The translations under genes and the position numbers were made by a program. DNA of 64,000 nucleotides from Rhodothalassiaceae bacterium (lineage in GTDB: Bacteria; Pseudomonadota; Alphaproteobacteria; Sphingomonadales; Rhodothalassiaceae). The first letter of the stretch is position 1, and every line of letters begins with the position of its first letter. Under the pieces are notes generated by a model that saw nothing but the letters and a program-made list of their open reading frames with translations, had not been told where the DNA came from and made no database searches. Below, in pieces: positions 33,203 to 42,129 of this stretch. The stretch covers positions 992,001-1,056,000 of the forward strand of contig BPKC01000001.1 of the NCBI GenBank assembly GCA_026004935.1. Reading direction: 5' to 3'.

Positions 33203-34398
33203 GCCGGACCTTCCTCCCTTCCCCGCGCGCCGGCCGCCCGGATCGTCTCGCGGGCGATGACGAGGCGCTGCACCTCGCTCGCGCCCTCATAGATGCGCAG
33301 CGCGCGGATCTCGCGATAGAGCCGCTCGGGGACCGTGCCGCGCCGCACCCCGAGCCCGCCGTGGAGCTGGACCGCGCGGTCGATCACGCGCTGGGCGGCC
33401 TCCGTCGCATAAAGCTTGGCCATGGCCGCCTCGCGGGTGACGCGCGCAGCACCCGAATCCTTGGTCCATGCCGCGCGGTAGACGAGCAGCGCCGCCGCAT
33501 CGATCTCGAGCGCCATCTCGGCCAGCATCTCCTGGGCGAGCGGCAGGTCGCCCATCAGGCCGCCGAACATTCTGCGGCTGCCTGCGCGCTCGAGCGCGGC
33601 ATCGAGCGCCCGGCGCGCCATGCCGAGGGCGGCCGCACCCACCGTCGAGCGGAAGACGTCAAGGGTGGCCAGCGCGACCTTGAAGCCTTCGCCCGCGCGC
33701 CCGATCATCCGCTCCGGACCGAGCCGCAGCCCCCGGAACCGCAGGCGCGCGAGCGGATGCGGCGCGATCACGGGAATGGGCTCGGCGATCTCGAAGCCGT
33801 CGTCTCCGGCCTCGACGATGAAGGCGCTCACCCCCTTGCCCGCGGGCGCATCGGGGTCGGTGCGCGCGAAGACGACGTAGAAGTCGGCGATGCCGCCGTT
33901 CGAGATCCACAGCTTCTCGCCGTCGAGCCGCCAGCCGTCGCCGTCGCGCACGGCCCGCGTCTCGAGGGCGGCCGCGTCCGAGCCCGCGTTCTCCTCCGAC
34001 AGCGCGAAGGCCGCGATCCAGGCGCCGGCGGCCACCTTCGGCAGGTAGCGTGCCTTCTGCTCCGGCGTCCCGAAGAGCGAGATGGGCCCCGAGCCCAGCC
34101 CCTGCATCGCGAAGGCGAAGTCGGCGAGGGCGTCGTGGAAGGCGAGCGTCTCGCGGATCAGGCACAGGCTGCGGACGTCGAGCGGGCCTTCCGACTCCCC
34201 GCCCGCCACCGCATGGGCGAGCAGACCCGCGCGCCCCAGCGCCGCCGCCAGCTCCCGGCAGCGCGCATCGAGCGCCGCGTCATCGGCGGGCTCCGGCGCC
34301 TCCGGCTCGAGATGCGCGGCGGCGAAGGCCGCGACCTCGGCGGCCAGCGCCCGGTGGCGGTCCGCGAAGAAGGGCCAGGCGAGATGGCTGCGGTCCAC
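33199..34398 (-). CDS. Acyl-CoA dehydrogenase
   Basis: FAD enzyme that oxidises acyl-CoA esters and passes electrons to ETF. The 399-residue protein shows [20 protein letters not shown] (flavin-binding), [40 protein letters not shown] and the C-terminal [20 protein letters not shown] and [16 protein letters not shown]. The best start is GTG 34398, with AGGGGGA upstream and 2 bp after the enoyl-CoA hydratase stop. The longer frame upstream overlaps that gene. Its place in the 2-aminobenzoyl-CoA-type operon suggests a ring-cleavage-product acyl-CoA as substrate. Confidence 0.9.
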   Translation of the reverse strand: MDRSHLAWPFFADRHRALAAEVAAFAAAHLEPEAPEPADDAALDARCRELAAALGRAGLLAHAVAGGESEGPLDVRSLCLIRETLAFHDALADFAFAMQGLGSGPISLFGTPEQKARYLPKVAAGAWIAAFALSEENAGSDAAALETRAVRDGDGWRLDGEKLWISNGGIADFYVVFARTDPDAPAGKGVSAFIVEAGDDGFEIAEPIPVIAPHPLARLRFRGLRLGPERMIGRAGEGFKVALATLDVFRSTVGAAALGMARRALDAALERAGSRRMFGGLMGDLPLAQEMLAEMALEIDAAALLVYRAAWTKDSGAARVTREAAMAKLYATEAAQRVIDRAVQLHGGLGVRRGTVPERLYREIRALRIYEGASEVQRLVIARETIRAAGARGREEGPA

Positions 34399-34400
34399 GC

Positions 34401-35231
34401 TCAGTCCCCCTTGAAGACGGGCCTGCTTTTCGCCGCGAAGGCCTCGAAGGCGCGGCGGAAGTCCCGCGTCTGCATGCAGATGGCCTGGGCCTGGGCCTCG
34501 GCCTCGATGGCGGTTTCGACGCTCATCGCCCATTCCTGGTCGAGCTGGCGCTTCGTCATCGCATGGGCGAACATCGGCCCTTCCGCGAGGCGGCGCGCAA
34601 GCGCCCGCGCCTCCTCGAGCAGCGCCTCCGGCGCCACCAGACGATTGTAGAATCCCCAGGCCAGCCCCTCTTCGGCCGTCATCGCCCGGCCGGTGTAGAG
34701 CAGCTCGGCCGCGCGGCCCTGGCCGATGATCCGGGGCAGGATCGCGCAGGCGCCCATGTCGCAGCCGGCGAGCCCCACGCGCGTGAACAGGAACGCCGTC
34801 TTCGCGCGCGGGGTCGCGATCCGGAGATCCGCCGCCATCGCGAGGATCGCCCCCGCGCCGGCGGCAACCCCGTCGACCGCGGCCACCACGATCTGCGGCG
34901 CCGCCCGCATCGCCTTCACGAGATCGCCGGTCATGCGCGTGAAGGCGAGCAGCTCCGGCATGGTCATTTCCGTGAGGGGGCCGATGATCTCGAAGACGTC
35001 GCCGCCGGAGCAGAAATCGCCGCCCGCGCCGGTCAGCACGACGGCGCGCACCTCCGGGGTGGCGGCCAGCCGGCGGAAGGTGTCGGCGAGCTCGTCATAG
35101 GACTCGAAGGTGAGCGGGTTCTTCTTCTCCGGCCGTGCAAGCGTGATCGTGGCGACGGGTGCGTCCCAGTCCCAGCGAAAATGTTCAGGCTTGAAGGATT
35201 CGGGCGCAAGACGGCCGCGGCGTGCGATCAT
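34401..35231 (-). CDS. Enoyl-CoA hydratase family protein (aromatic operon)
   Basis: A 276-residue crotonase-fold protein with [18 protein letters not shown] (oxyanion hole), [20 protein letters not shown] and [19 protein letters not shown]. The second region has Asp/Met-Gly where classical hydratases have the catalytic Glu, so the reaction may be hydratase-like, isomerase or ring-opening hydrolase. It sits 7 bp after the MarR gene and 2 bp before the acyl-CoA dehydrogenase. Homologues recur in 2-aminobenzoyl-CoA and salicylyl-CoA operons. Confidence 0.88.
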   Translation of the reverse strand: MIARRGRLAPESFKPEHFRWDWDAPVATITLARPEKKNPLTFESYDELADTFRRLAATPEVRAVVLTGAGGDFCSGGDVFEIIGPLTEMTMPELLAFTRMTGDLVKAMRAAPQIVVAAVDGVAAGAGAILAMAADLRIATPRAKTAFLFTRVGLAGCDMGACAILPRIIGQGRAAELLYTGRAMTAEEGLAWGFYNRLVAPEALLEEARALARRLAEGPMFAHAMTKRQLDQEWAMSVETAIEAEAQAQAICMQTRDFRRAFEAFAAKSRPVFKGD

Positions 35232-35238
35232 GGTGCTG

Positions 35239-35772
35239 CTAGCGCTCCTTTCCGGGGATTCCGCGACGGGCCAGCGATTCCTGGAGGCGGCGCAGATGGC
35301 CCATGAGCTCTTCCATCTCGGCGGTGGACAGCTCGGAGAACAGGCTGTCCACCCAGCCCTCGTGCTCGGCCGCCCAGCGCGCGAAGAGCGCCCGGCCCTT
35401 CGGCGACAGCCGCACCCGGATGGCGCGGCGGTCGTTCGGGGCCTGCTCGCGCTCGATCAGGCCCTCCTCCTCCAGCCGCTGGACGATTCCCGTCACATTG
35501 CCGTTCGAGACCAGAAGATAGCGCGACAGCTCGCCCATGCGCAGGCCTTCGGGGTGGCGGTCAAGCGCGGCGAGCACGTCGAAGCGCGGCAGCGTCGTGC
35601 CGAATTCGGCGCGCAGGCGGTTGCGCAGCCAGTTCTCGATCACCGTCGTGCAGCTCAGAAGCTTCAGCCACAGCCTGAGCGACTGCTTGGAATGGGGCGC
35701 GCCGCCGCCGAGCTTTTCGATCACCGCGGGCGCGGCCGCCCGCTCATCCCGTTCCCGGACCTTCGTCGTCAT
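35239..35772 (-). CDS. MarR family regulator of the aromatic-CoA operon
   Basis: A 177-residue winged-helix regulator: [40 protein letters not shown] and the wing [20 protein letters not shown]. The MarR family typically represses aromatic catabolic operons and is released by an aromatic acid or CoA thioester. The gene lies inside the operon it probably controls, overlapping the SDR stop by 4 bp. An imperfect palindrome at 39024-39035 in the divergent promoter region is a candidate operator. Confidence 0.9.
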   Translation of the reverse strand: MTTKVRERDERAAAPAVIEKLGGGAPHSKQSLRLWLKLLSCTTVIENWLRNRLRAEFGTTLPRFDVLAALDRHPEGLRMGELSRYLLVSNGNVTGIVQRLEEEGLIEREQAPNDRRAIRVRLSPKGRALFARWAAEHEGWVDSLFSELSTAEMEELMGHLRRLQESLARRGIPGKER

Positions 35773-36533
35773 CCCATGATTTCCCCGCCGGCCACCACCA
35801 GCGCCTGCCCTGTTATACCCTTTGCGTCGGCGCTGGCGAGATAAAAAACGAGGGCGGCGATCTCCTCCGGCTCGATGAGCCGCCCCTGCGGGTTGTCCGC
35901 CGTGTAGGCCTTCAGCACCTCCTCGGCCGCCTTGCCCGTGCGGTCAACGATCCGCTGGACCGCCTGTTCCACGAGCGGCGTGCGGGCGAAGCCGGGGCAG
36001 ACGGCGTTGGCCGTGATGCCGTGGCCGGCGGTCTCGAGCGCCAGCACGCGGGTCAGCCCGATCAGCGCGTGCTTGGACGCCGCATAGGCCGCGCAGTAGC
36101 GATAGGGTTTGAGCCCGGCGGTGCTCGCGATGTTGACGATGCGGCCGAATCCCCGCTCGCGCATGCCCGCAAGCACGGCACGGGTGAGCAGCAGCACGCC
36201 CTCGAGATTGACGGCCATCACCTCGCGCAGCAGCGCAAGGTCGGTCTTCTCGAAGGGGGCGGTGGGCGCGATCCCGGCGTTGTTGACGAGAACGGTGACC
36301 GGGCCGAAGGCCGCCACCGCCTCCGCGTGGCCAGCCGCGATGCTTTCGGGATCGCTCACGTCCATCACGACGGCCCGGCCGCCCGGACAGTCGGCCGCCA
36401 CCGCCTCGAGCTTGGCGCGGGTGCGGCCGGCGAGCGTCACCCGATCGCCCGCCGCGGCGAAGCGCCGGGCGATGGCGGCGCCGATGCCGCTGCCCGCACC
36501 CGTGACCAGAACATGCCGTCGCGTCTCGGCCAT
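35769..36533 (-). CDS. SDR family 3-hydroxyacyl-CoA/3-hydroxybutyrate dehydrogenase-like protein
   Basis: A 254-residue classical short-chain dehydrogenase: VTGAGSGIGAAIARRFA, LVNNAGIAPTAPF, and the catalytic Ser-Tyr-Lys in NIASTAGLKPYRYCAAYAAS with Lys following. The end [16 protein letters not shown] is typical. ATG 36533 has AAGGGGG 7 nt upstream; the GTG at 36536 is too close to it. In the operon it would oxidise a hydroxyacyl-CoA intermediate. Confidence 0.88.
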   Translation of the reverse strand: MAETRRHVLVTGAGSGIGAAIARRFAAAGDRVTLAGRTRAKLEAVAADCPGGRAVVMDVSDPESIAAGHAEAVAAFGPVTVLVNNAGIAPTAPFEKTDLALLREVMAVNLEGVLLLTRAVLAGMRERGFGRIVNIASTAGLKPYRYCAAYAASKHALIGLTRVLALETAGHGITANAVCPGFARTPLVEQAVQRIVDRTGKAAEEVLKAYTADNPQGRLIEPEEIAALVFYLASADAKGITGQALVVAGGEIMG

Positions 36534-36564
36534 CACGTGACCCCCTTGCCCGCGCGGCCCGCGC

Positions 36565-38865
36565 TCAGACCTTCATCACCAGCATCTGGTCCGCGCGCTC
36601 GAGGTTGCGTTCGAGCTGCTCGAAGCCGGACAGATACGGCTTCGGCACCGGCGCGTCGTGGTAGTGGAGCTGGGCCGCCGCCCGCAGCGTCCAGTAGGGA
36701 TCCATGAGGTGCGGCCGGGCCAGCGCCACGAGGTCGGCGCGGCCGGCGGCGAGAATCGAGTTCACGTGGTCCGTCTCGTAGATGTTGCCGACGGCGATCG
36801 TCGGCACGCCGGCCTCGTTGCGGATCTGGTCGGCGAACGGCGTCTGAAACATCCGCCCGTAGACGGGCCGCGCCCGGCGCGAGGTCTGGCCGGCCGACAC
36901 GTCGATGATGTCGGCGCCGGCCTCGGCGAAGGCCCTGGCGATCAGCACGGCCTCGTCCGGGGTGACGCCTTCCTCGCCGACCCAGTCATGGGCGGAGATG
37001 CGCACGGACATCGGCCTGTCCTGCGGCCAGACGGCGCGCATCGCGCGGAAGACCTCGAGCGGAAAGCGCAGACGGTTTTCGAGGCTGCCGCCGTACTCGT
37101 CGGTGCGCCGGTTGGTGAGCGGCGTGATGAAGGCGGACAGGAGATAGCCGTGGGCGGCGTGCAGCTCGATCATGTCGAAGCCGGCGGCGATCGCGCGCTC
37201 GGTGGCGGCCACGAACTGGGCGATGACCTGCTCCATGTCCTCGCGCGTCATCTCGCGCGGCACCGGATTGCGCGGCGACCAGGGCACGGGCGAGGGGCCG
37301 ATCACCTCCCAGCCGCCTTCCTCGAGCGGCTCGTCCATGCCTTCCCAGGCCACCCTGGTGGAGCCCTTGGGGCCCGCATGCCCGAGCTGCAGGCAGATCT
37401 TCGCTTCCGTCTCGCGGTGCACGAAGTCCACCACCCGCTTCCAGGCCCGCATCTGCTCGTCGTTCCAGATTCCCGCGCAGCCCGGGGTGATGCGCGCCTC
37501 GGGAGCGACATCCGTCATCTCGGTGAAAACGAGGCCTGCTCCGCCCTGCGCGCGCGCACCGTAGTGGACGAAGTGGAAGTCGCCGATGAGCCCGTCGCGG
37601 GCCGAATACATGGACATCGGCGAGACGACGACGCGGTTGATGAGCTCCATGCCGCGAAGCCTGTAGGGCGCGAACATCGGGGGGATCGGGCGGTTGACGC
37701 GCCCGCCCGTCGCGCGATCCGCAAACCAGCGCTCCACCCGCTCGAGCCAGGTCCTGTCGCGCAGGCGCAGATTCTCGTGGCTGACGCGCTGCGAGCGGGT
37801 GAGCAACGAATAGGTGAACTGGATCGGTTCGAAACGGGTGTAGCGTTCGACATTCTCGAACCATTCGGTGGAGTTGCGCGCGGCGCTCTGCAGCCGCAGC
37901 ACCTCCAGCCGCCGCTCGGCCTCGTATTCGGCGAGCGCCTCGGCCGGCGACAGGTCCGTCCGGTGCAGGACCTCCGCCAGCTTGATCGCGTCCTCGAAGG
38001 CGAGCTTGGTGCCGGAGCCGATGGAGAAATGCGCGGTGTGAGCCGCATCGCCCAGCAGGATGATGTTGCGCCAGTGCCAGTTCGCGCACAGCACCCGCTG
38101 GAAGTTGAGCCAGGCCGAGCCGCGCAGATGGCGGGCGTTCGACATCAGCTCATGGCCGTCGAGATATTTCGCGAAGATCCGCTCGAGCACCCGGCAGGTC
38201 TCGTCATGGTCGACGATGCGGTCGAGCCCGAGGCCCCGCCAGGTCTCGGGCGTGCATTCGACGATGAAGGTCGAGGTGTCCTTGTCGAAGCGGTAGGCAT
38301 GCGCCCAGATCCAGCCCGCCTCCGTCTCCTCGAAGATGAAGTTGAAGGCCTCGAACACCTTGTGGGTGCCGAGCCAGATGTACTTGTTGCGCCGGACGTC
38401 GATGTCGGGCTTGAAATGTTCCGCGAAATGCGTGCGGATCTTCGAGTTGATGCCGTCGGAGGCGATGAAGAGGTCGAAGTCGTCCCGCTCCACGAAGTCG
38501 GGCTCGATCTCCACCTCGAACCTGAGGTCCACTCCGAGCTGGCGGCAGCGGTCCTGGAGGATGTTGAGCAGCCGCCTGCGGCCGATGCCGCAGAAGCCGT
38601 GGCCCGTGGAGCGCTCGAGCGCGCCCTTGAAGTGCACCTCGATATCGTCCCAGTGGATCAGGCGGTCGTTGATCTGGCGGCCGGTGACGGGATCGTTGCG
38701 CTCCAGGTTCTCGAGCGTCTGGTCGGAGAACACCACGCCCCAGCCGAAGGTGTCTCCCGGCCGGTTGCGCTCGAAGACCGTGATCTCGTGGCTCGGGTCT
38801 CTCAGCTTCATCGAGATCGCGAAATAGAGCCCCGCCGGGCCGCCACCGAGACAGGCTATGCGCAT
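36565..38865 (-). CDS. Bifunctional aryl-CoA flavin monooxygenase / old yellow enzyme-type reductase
   Basis: A 766-residue fusion. Residues about 1-380 form a salicylate-hydroxylase-like FAD monooxygenase ([40 protein letters not shown]). Residues about 395-765 form an NADH:flavin oxidoreductase of the old yellow enzyme group ([49 protein letters not shown]). This architecture is that of 2-aminobenzoyl-CoA monooxygenase/reductase, annotated in databases as salicylyl-CoA 5-hydroxylase/oxidoreductase. It hydroxylates and then reduces the aryl-CoA ring without an oxygenolytic dioxygenase. It is the first gene of a six-gene operon. The substrate (2-aminobenzoyl- versus salicylyl-CoA) cannot be fixed; the RidA partner leans to the amino compound. 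Confidence 0.92.
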   Translation of the reverse strand: MRIACLGGGPAGLYFAISMKLRDPSHEITVFERNRPGDTFGWGVVFSDQTLENLERNDPVTGRQINDRLIHWDDIEVHFKGALERSTGHGFCGIGRRRLLNILQDRCRQLGVDLRFEVEIEPDFVERDDFDLFIASDGINSKIRTHFAEHFKPDIDVRRNKYIWLGTHKVFEAFNFIFEETEAGWIWAHAYRFDKDTSTFIVECTPETWRGLGLDRIVDHDETCRVLERIFAKYLDGHELMSNARHLRGSAWLNFQRVLCANWHWRNIILLGDAAHTAHFSIGSGTKLAFEDAIKLAEVLHRTDLSPAEALAEYEAERRLEVLRLQSAARNSTEWFENVERYTRFEPIQFTYSLLTRSQRVSHENLRLRDRTWLERVERWFADRATGGRVNRPIPPMFAPYRLRGMELINRVVVSPMSMYSARDGLIGDFHFVHYGARAQGGAGLVFTEMTDVAPEARITPGCAGIWNDEQMRAWKRVVDFVHRETEAKICLQLGHAGPKGSTRVAWEGMDEPLEEGGWEVIGPSPVPWSPRNPVPREMTREDMEQVIAQFVAATERAIAAGFDMIELHAAHGYLLSAFITPLTNRRTDEYGGSLENRLRFPLEVFRAMRAVWPQDRPMSVRISAHDWVGEEGVTPDEAVLIARAFAEAGADIIDVSAGQTSRRARPVYGRMFQTPFADQIRNEAGVPTIAVGNIYETDHVNSILAAGRADLVALARPHLMDPYWTLRAAAQLHYHDAPVPKPYLSGFEQLERNLERADQMLVMKV

Positions 38866-38986
38866 CGCAATCGCTCCCTGAAGCCATCAGGCGGGACGCG
38901 CGGGTTGCGCTCCGCAGGCCCGCCCTTCGCTTCGCCGGCGGGAGAGCCGTCGCACGGACCCGCCGTCCCGTCCGGTCCACCGGAAA

Positions 38987-39015
38987 ATGGTATGGGCGAA
39001 AAAGGGGCTGGTCAA
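38987..39015 (-). promoter_or_regulatory. Promoter of the aryl-CoA operon
   Basis: On the minus strand TTGACC (39015-39010) and TACCAT (38992-38987) are separated by exactly 17 nt, 122 bp upstream of the monooxygenase/reductase start. It lies in the 304-bp divergent region 38866-39169, which has no gene. Confidence 0.55.
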
Positions 39016-39023
39016 TGAAAAAG

Positions 39024-39035
39024 TTTATGCTTAAA
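39024..39035. promoter_or_regulatory. Candidate MarR operator palindrome
   Basis: TTTATGCTTAAA, matching its reverse complement at 10 of 12 positions, stands out in a short AT-rich patch 9 bp upstream of the -35 of the aryl-CoA operon. It faces the divergent cyclase gene, so one bound regulator could act on both sides. Confidence 0.35.
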
Positions 39036-39169
39036 ATAATGTCCGGGGAATGGCGGCGTGCCCCCCGGCCGGCGCCCTTGGCAGGACGGGTCGGCCGCGT
39101 CCATATTGATTGATGGCATGACCGCCACCGGCGGTCCGCGGGCGGGAGAGATCAGGAGGAGAGGTGCAG

Positions 39170-39964
39170 ATGGCGGCGGATGGCAACGGATCGGTTCTGG
39201 CGGCGCTCGTCGAGGCGCTGATGAGCGGGAAGGTGCGGGTGGTCGATCTCACCCAGCCGCTGCATCCCGGCACGCCGGTGATCCAGCTTCCCCCGGAATT
39301 CGCGCCGTCTCCGGGGTTCTCGATCGAGGAGATCTCGCGCTACGACGAGCGCGGGCCGGCCTGGTACTGGAACAAGTTCGCCTGCGGCGAGCACACGGGC
39401 ACCCATTTCGACGCGCCGATCCACTGGATCACCGGCAAGGACTACGAGGGCAACGCGACGGACACGATTCCGGTGGACCGCTTCATCGGCCCGGCCTTCG
39501 TCATCGACATCGTGGACGAGGTCGAAAAAGACCCCGACTTTCTGCTCACCCCGGAATACATCGAATCCTGGGAGGAGCGGCACGGGCGGATCACGCCGCA
39601 TTCCTGGGTGCTGGTGCGTTCCGGCTGGTCGAAGCGCACGGATCCGGAATCCTTCCTCAACATCCATGAGGACGGCCCCCACAGCCCCGGATTCGATCCG
39701 CGCACGCCGAAATTCCTGGCGGAGGAGCGCGACATCCTGGGCGTCGGGGTCGAGACGGTGGGCACCGATGCCGGCCAGGCGGCGAAATTCGATCCGCCGT
39801 TTCCCTGCCACACGCTGATGCACGGGGCGAACAAGTTCGGACTGGCCTCGCTCGCCAATCTGGACCAGCTGCCCCCGACGGGAGCCATCGTCATCGCCCC
39901 GCCGCTCAAGATCGTGGGCGGCTCGGGCTCGCCGCTCAGGGTGCTCGCCCTCGTGCCCGCGTAA
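39170..39964 (+). CDS. Cyclase family (metal-dependent) hydrolase, KynB/isatin-hydrolase-like
   Basis: A 264-residue member of the cyclase/arylformamidase family. The metal-binding signature HTGTHFDAPIHW is complete, and RVVDLTQPLHPGTPVIQLPP and HTLMHGANKFGLASLANL match the family. Members include kynurenine formamidase (KynB) and isatin hydrolase, both of which give anthranilate-type products. Its divergent position to a 2-aminobenzoyl-CoA-type operon makes such a reaction attractive but unproven. AGGAGGAGAGG precedes ATG 39170; a GTG at 39164 is less likely. Confidence 0.85.
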   Translation: MAADGNGSVLAALVEALMSGKVRVVDLTQPLHPGTPVIQLPPEFAPSPGFSIEEISRYDERGPAWYWNKFACGEHTGTHFDAPIHWITGKDYEGNATDTIPVDRFIGPAFVIDIVDEVEKDPDFLLTPEYIESWEERHGRITPHSWVLVRSGWSKRTDPESFLNIHEDGPHSPGFDPRTPKFLAEERDILGVGVETVGTDAGQAAKFDPPFPCHTLMHGANKFGLASLANLDQLPPTGAIVIAPPLKIVGGSGSPLRVLALVPA

Positions 39965-39999
39965 AAGGCGCGGGGCGGCGACGGCAAGGGAGTCGCGAA

Positions 40000-42129
40000 T
40001 TGGCCGAGCGGTCGTTCAAGAAGGAGGTCGAAAAGCTCCGGCTCGGCGCGGGCCAGGAGTTCCGCGGCGAGGGGATTCTCGCCGTCACGAAGGCGCTGCT
40101 GCAGTCCGGGGTCGCCTATCTCGGCGGATACCAGGGCGCGCCGATCTCGCATCTGATGGATGTCTTTGCGGATGCGGTGCCGCTGCTGGAGGAGCTCGGC
40201 GTGCATTTCGAGCAGTCGGCCTCAGAGGCGGCGGCTGCGGCGATGCTGGCGGCCTCCGTCAACTATCCGCTGCGCGGCGCGGTGAGCTGGAAGTCGGTGG
40301 TCGGGACCAACGTCGCCTCCGATGCGCTCTCCAACGTCGCCTCCGGCGGCGTGCGGGGCGGGGCGATGATCATCATCGGCGAGGACTATGGCGAGGGCTC
40401 CTCCATCATGCAGGAGCGCACCCATGCCTTCGCCATGAAGTCGCAGATGTGGCTGCTCGACCCGCGTCCGCATCTGCCGAAGATCGTGGAGATGGTGGAG
40501 CGCGGCTTCGAGCTGTCGGAGGCCTCGAACACGCCGGTGATGATGGAGCTCAGGATCCGGGCCTGCCACGTCTACGGCCGCTTCATCGCCAAGGACAACC
40601 GCCCGCCGGCCTTCCGGCTCCAGGACGCGATGAACAACCCCGTGCGCGACACGAACCGCATCGTGCTGCCGCCGGCCAATTTCCTGCACGAGGTCGAGAA
40701 GATCGAACGAAGGCTGCCGGCCGCCATCCGCTGGCTGGAGGAGAACCGCCTCAACGAATTCTTCGGTCCGGCCGAGGGCGACGTCGGCATCATCGTCCAG
40801 GGCGGCATCTTCAACACGCTGATGCGCGCGCTCTACCGCCTGGGCCTGGCCGACATCTACGGCAACAGCCGCATCCCCATCTACGTGATGAACGTCACCT
40901 ACCCCTATCTCGAGAGCGAGATTGCCGGTTTCTGCGCCGACAAGCGCGCGGTGCTGATGGTGGAGGAAGGCCAGCCCGAGTTCATCGAGCAGGCGCTCAA
41001 CCACATCCTGCGCCGCAAGGGGCTCGAGACCCGCGTCTTCGGCAAGGACGTGCTGCCGATGGCGGGCGAATACACGGGCGCGGTGCTCTTCGAGGGCGTG
41101 CAGAAGTTCCTCGCCGCCGTCGGCCGGCTGGACGAGCCGCGGCCGCTGCTGCCGGCGCCCGTCGCCGAGGCCGCCGAGAAGCTCAGGCCCGTGGTGCCGC
41201 CGAGACCGGCCGGCTTCTGCACGGGCTGTCCGGAGCGGCCGATCTTCTCGGCCATGAAGATCCTCGAGCGCGAGATGGGGCCGGTGCATGTCTCCTGCGA
41301 CATCGGCTGTCACCTCTTCTCGATCCTGCCGCCGTTCAACATCGGCAACACGACGATGGGCTACGGCCTCGGCTGGGCGGGGGCGTCCGCCTTCAACGTG
41401 CGCGGAGCGAAACGCACGATCGCGGTGATGGGCGACGGCGGCTTCTGGCACAACGGCCTCAACTCCGGCGTGGTGAACGCCGTCTTCAACCGCAACGACA
41501 ACATCCTGCTGGTGGTGGACAACAACTACTCGGCGGCCACCGGTGGCCAGGATCTGCCGAGCTCGCGGGCCGACAATCCCGTGCGCTCGACGAAGCACCC
41601 GATCGAGGAGGCCGTCAAGGGCGTGGGTGTCAAATGGGTCCGCCGCGTGCGCTCCTATGACGTCGCGCGCATGAAGGAAACACTGCGCGAAGCGCTCACC
41701 ACGCCCGAGGAAGGCCCGAAGATCGTGATCGCCGAGGGCGAGTGCATGCTGAACCGCCAGCGTCGCGAGCGGCCTCGGCGCCGCAGGGCGATCGCGGAAG
41801 GCCGGCACGTGGTGGAGGCCCGCTTCGGCGTGGATGCCGAGACCTGCACGGGCGACCATTCCTGCATCCGGCTGTCCGGCTGCCCGTCGCTCACCATCCG
41901 CGCCAATCCGGATCCCCTGCGCGAGGATCCGGTGGCCTTCGTGGACGAGACCTGCGTCGGCTGCGGCAACTGCGGCGAGGTCGCGCATGCGGCCGTGCTG
42001 TGCCCCAGCTTCCACCGCCGCGACATCCACCACAATCCCGACCGCATGGCCCGCTGGTGGCACGCGGCCCGGCGCCGTATCATCCTCGCGCTGGCCGGGC
42101 GCGCCGCGCCGCCTGCGGAGGCCGCGTGA
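40000..42129 (+). CDS. Indolepyruvate ferredoxin oxidoreductase alpha-type subunit (IorA-like)
   Basis: A 709-residue thiamine-diphosphate 2-oxoacid:ferredoxin oxidoreductase subunit. The N-terminal pyrimidine-type domain is GVAYLGGYQGAPISHLMDVF. The TPP-binding domain has AVMGDGGFWHNGLNSGV and NILLVVDNNYSAATGGQD, and CTGCPERPIFSAM is the usual IorA motif. C-terminal ferredoxin-type Cys groups are ETCTGDHSCIRLSGC and CVGCGNCGEVAHAAVLCP. The start is a TTG at 40000 with AGGGAG 7 nt upstream; no ATG suits the family N-terminus. It overlaps the beta-type gene by one base. The true substrate may be another aryl pyruvate or arylglyoxylate. Confidence 0.88.
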   Translation: MAERSFKKEVEKLRLGAGQEFRGEGILAVTKALLQSGVAYLGGYQGAPISHLMDVFADAVPLLEELGVHFEQSASEAAAAAMLAASVNYPLRGAVSWKSVVGTNVASDALSNVASGGVRGGAMIIIGEDYGEGSSIMQERTHAFAMKSQMWLLDPRPHLPKIVEMVERGFELSEASNTPVMMELRIRACHVYGRFIAKDNRPPAFRLQDAMNNPVRDTNRIVLPPANFLHEVEKIERRLPAAIRWLEENRLNEFFGPAEGDVGIIVQGGIFNTLMRALYRLGLADIYGNSRIPIYVMNVTYPYLESEIAGFCADKRAVLMVEEGQPEFIEQALNHILRRKGLETRVFGKDVLPMAGEYTGAVLFEGVQKFLAAVGRLDEPRPLLPAPVAEAAEKLRPVVPPRPAGFCTGCPERPIFSAMKILEREMGPVHVSCDIGCHLFSILPPFNIGNTTMGYGLGWAGASAFNVRGAKRTIAVMGDGGFWHNGLNSGVVNAVFNRNDNILLVVDNNYSAATGGQDLPSSRADNPVRSTKHPIEEAVKGVGVKWVRRVRSYDVARMKETLREALTTPEEGPKIVIAEGECMLNRQRRERPRRRRAIAEGRHVVEARFGVDAETCTGDHSCIRLSGCPSLTIRANPDPLREDPVAFVDETCVGCGNCGEVAHAAVLCPSFHRRDIHHNPDRMARWWHAARRRIILALAGRAAPPAEAA

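Noticed and set aside
36658-39018. A 786-codon plus-strand frame opposite the monooxygenase/reductase fusion
   Set aside because: Antisense to a complete two-domain enzyme; no domain likeness of its own.
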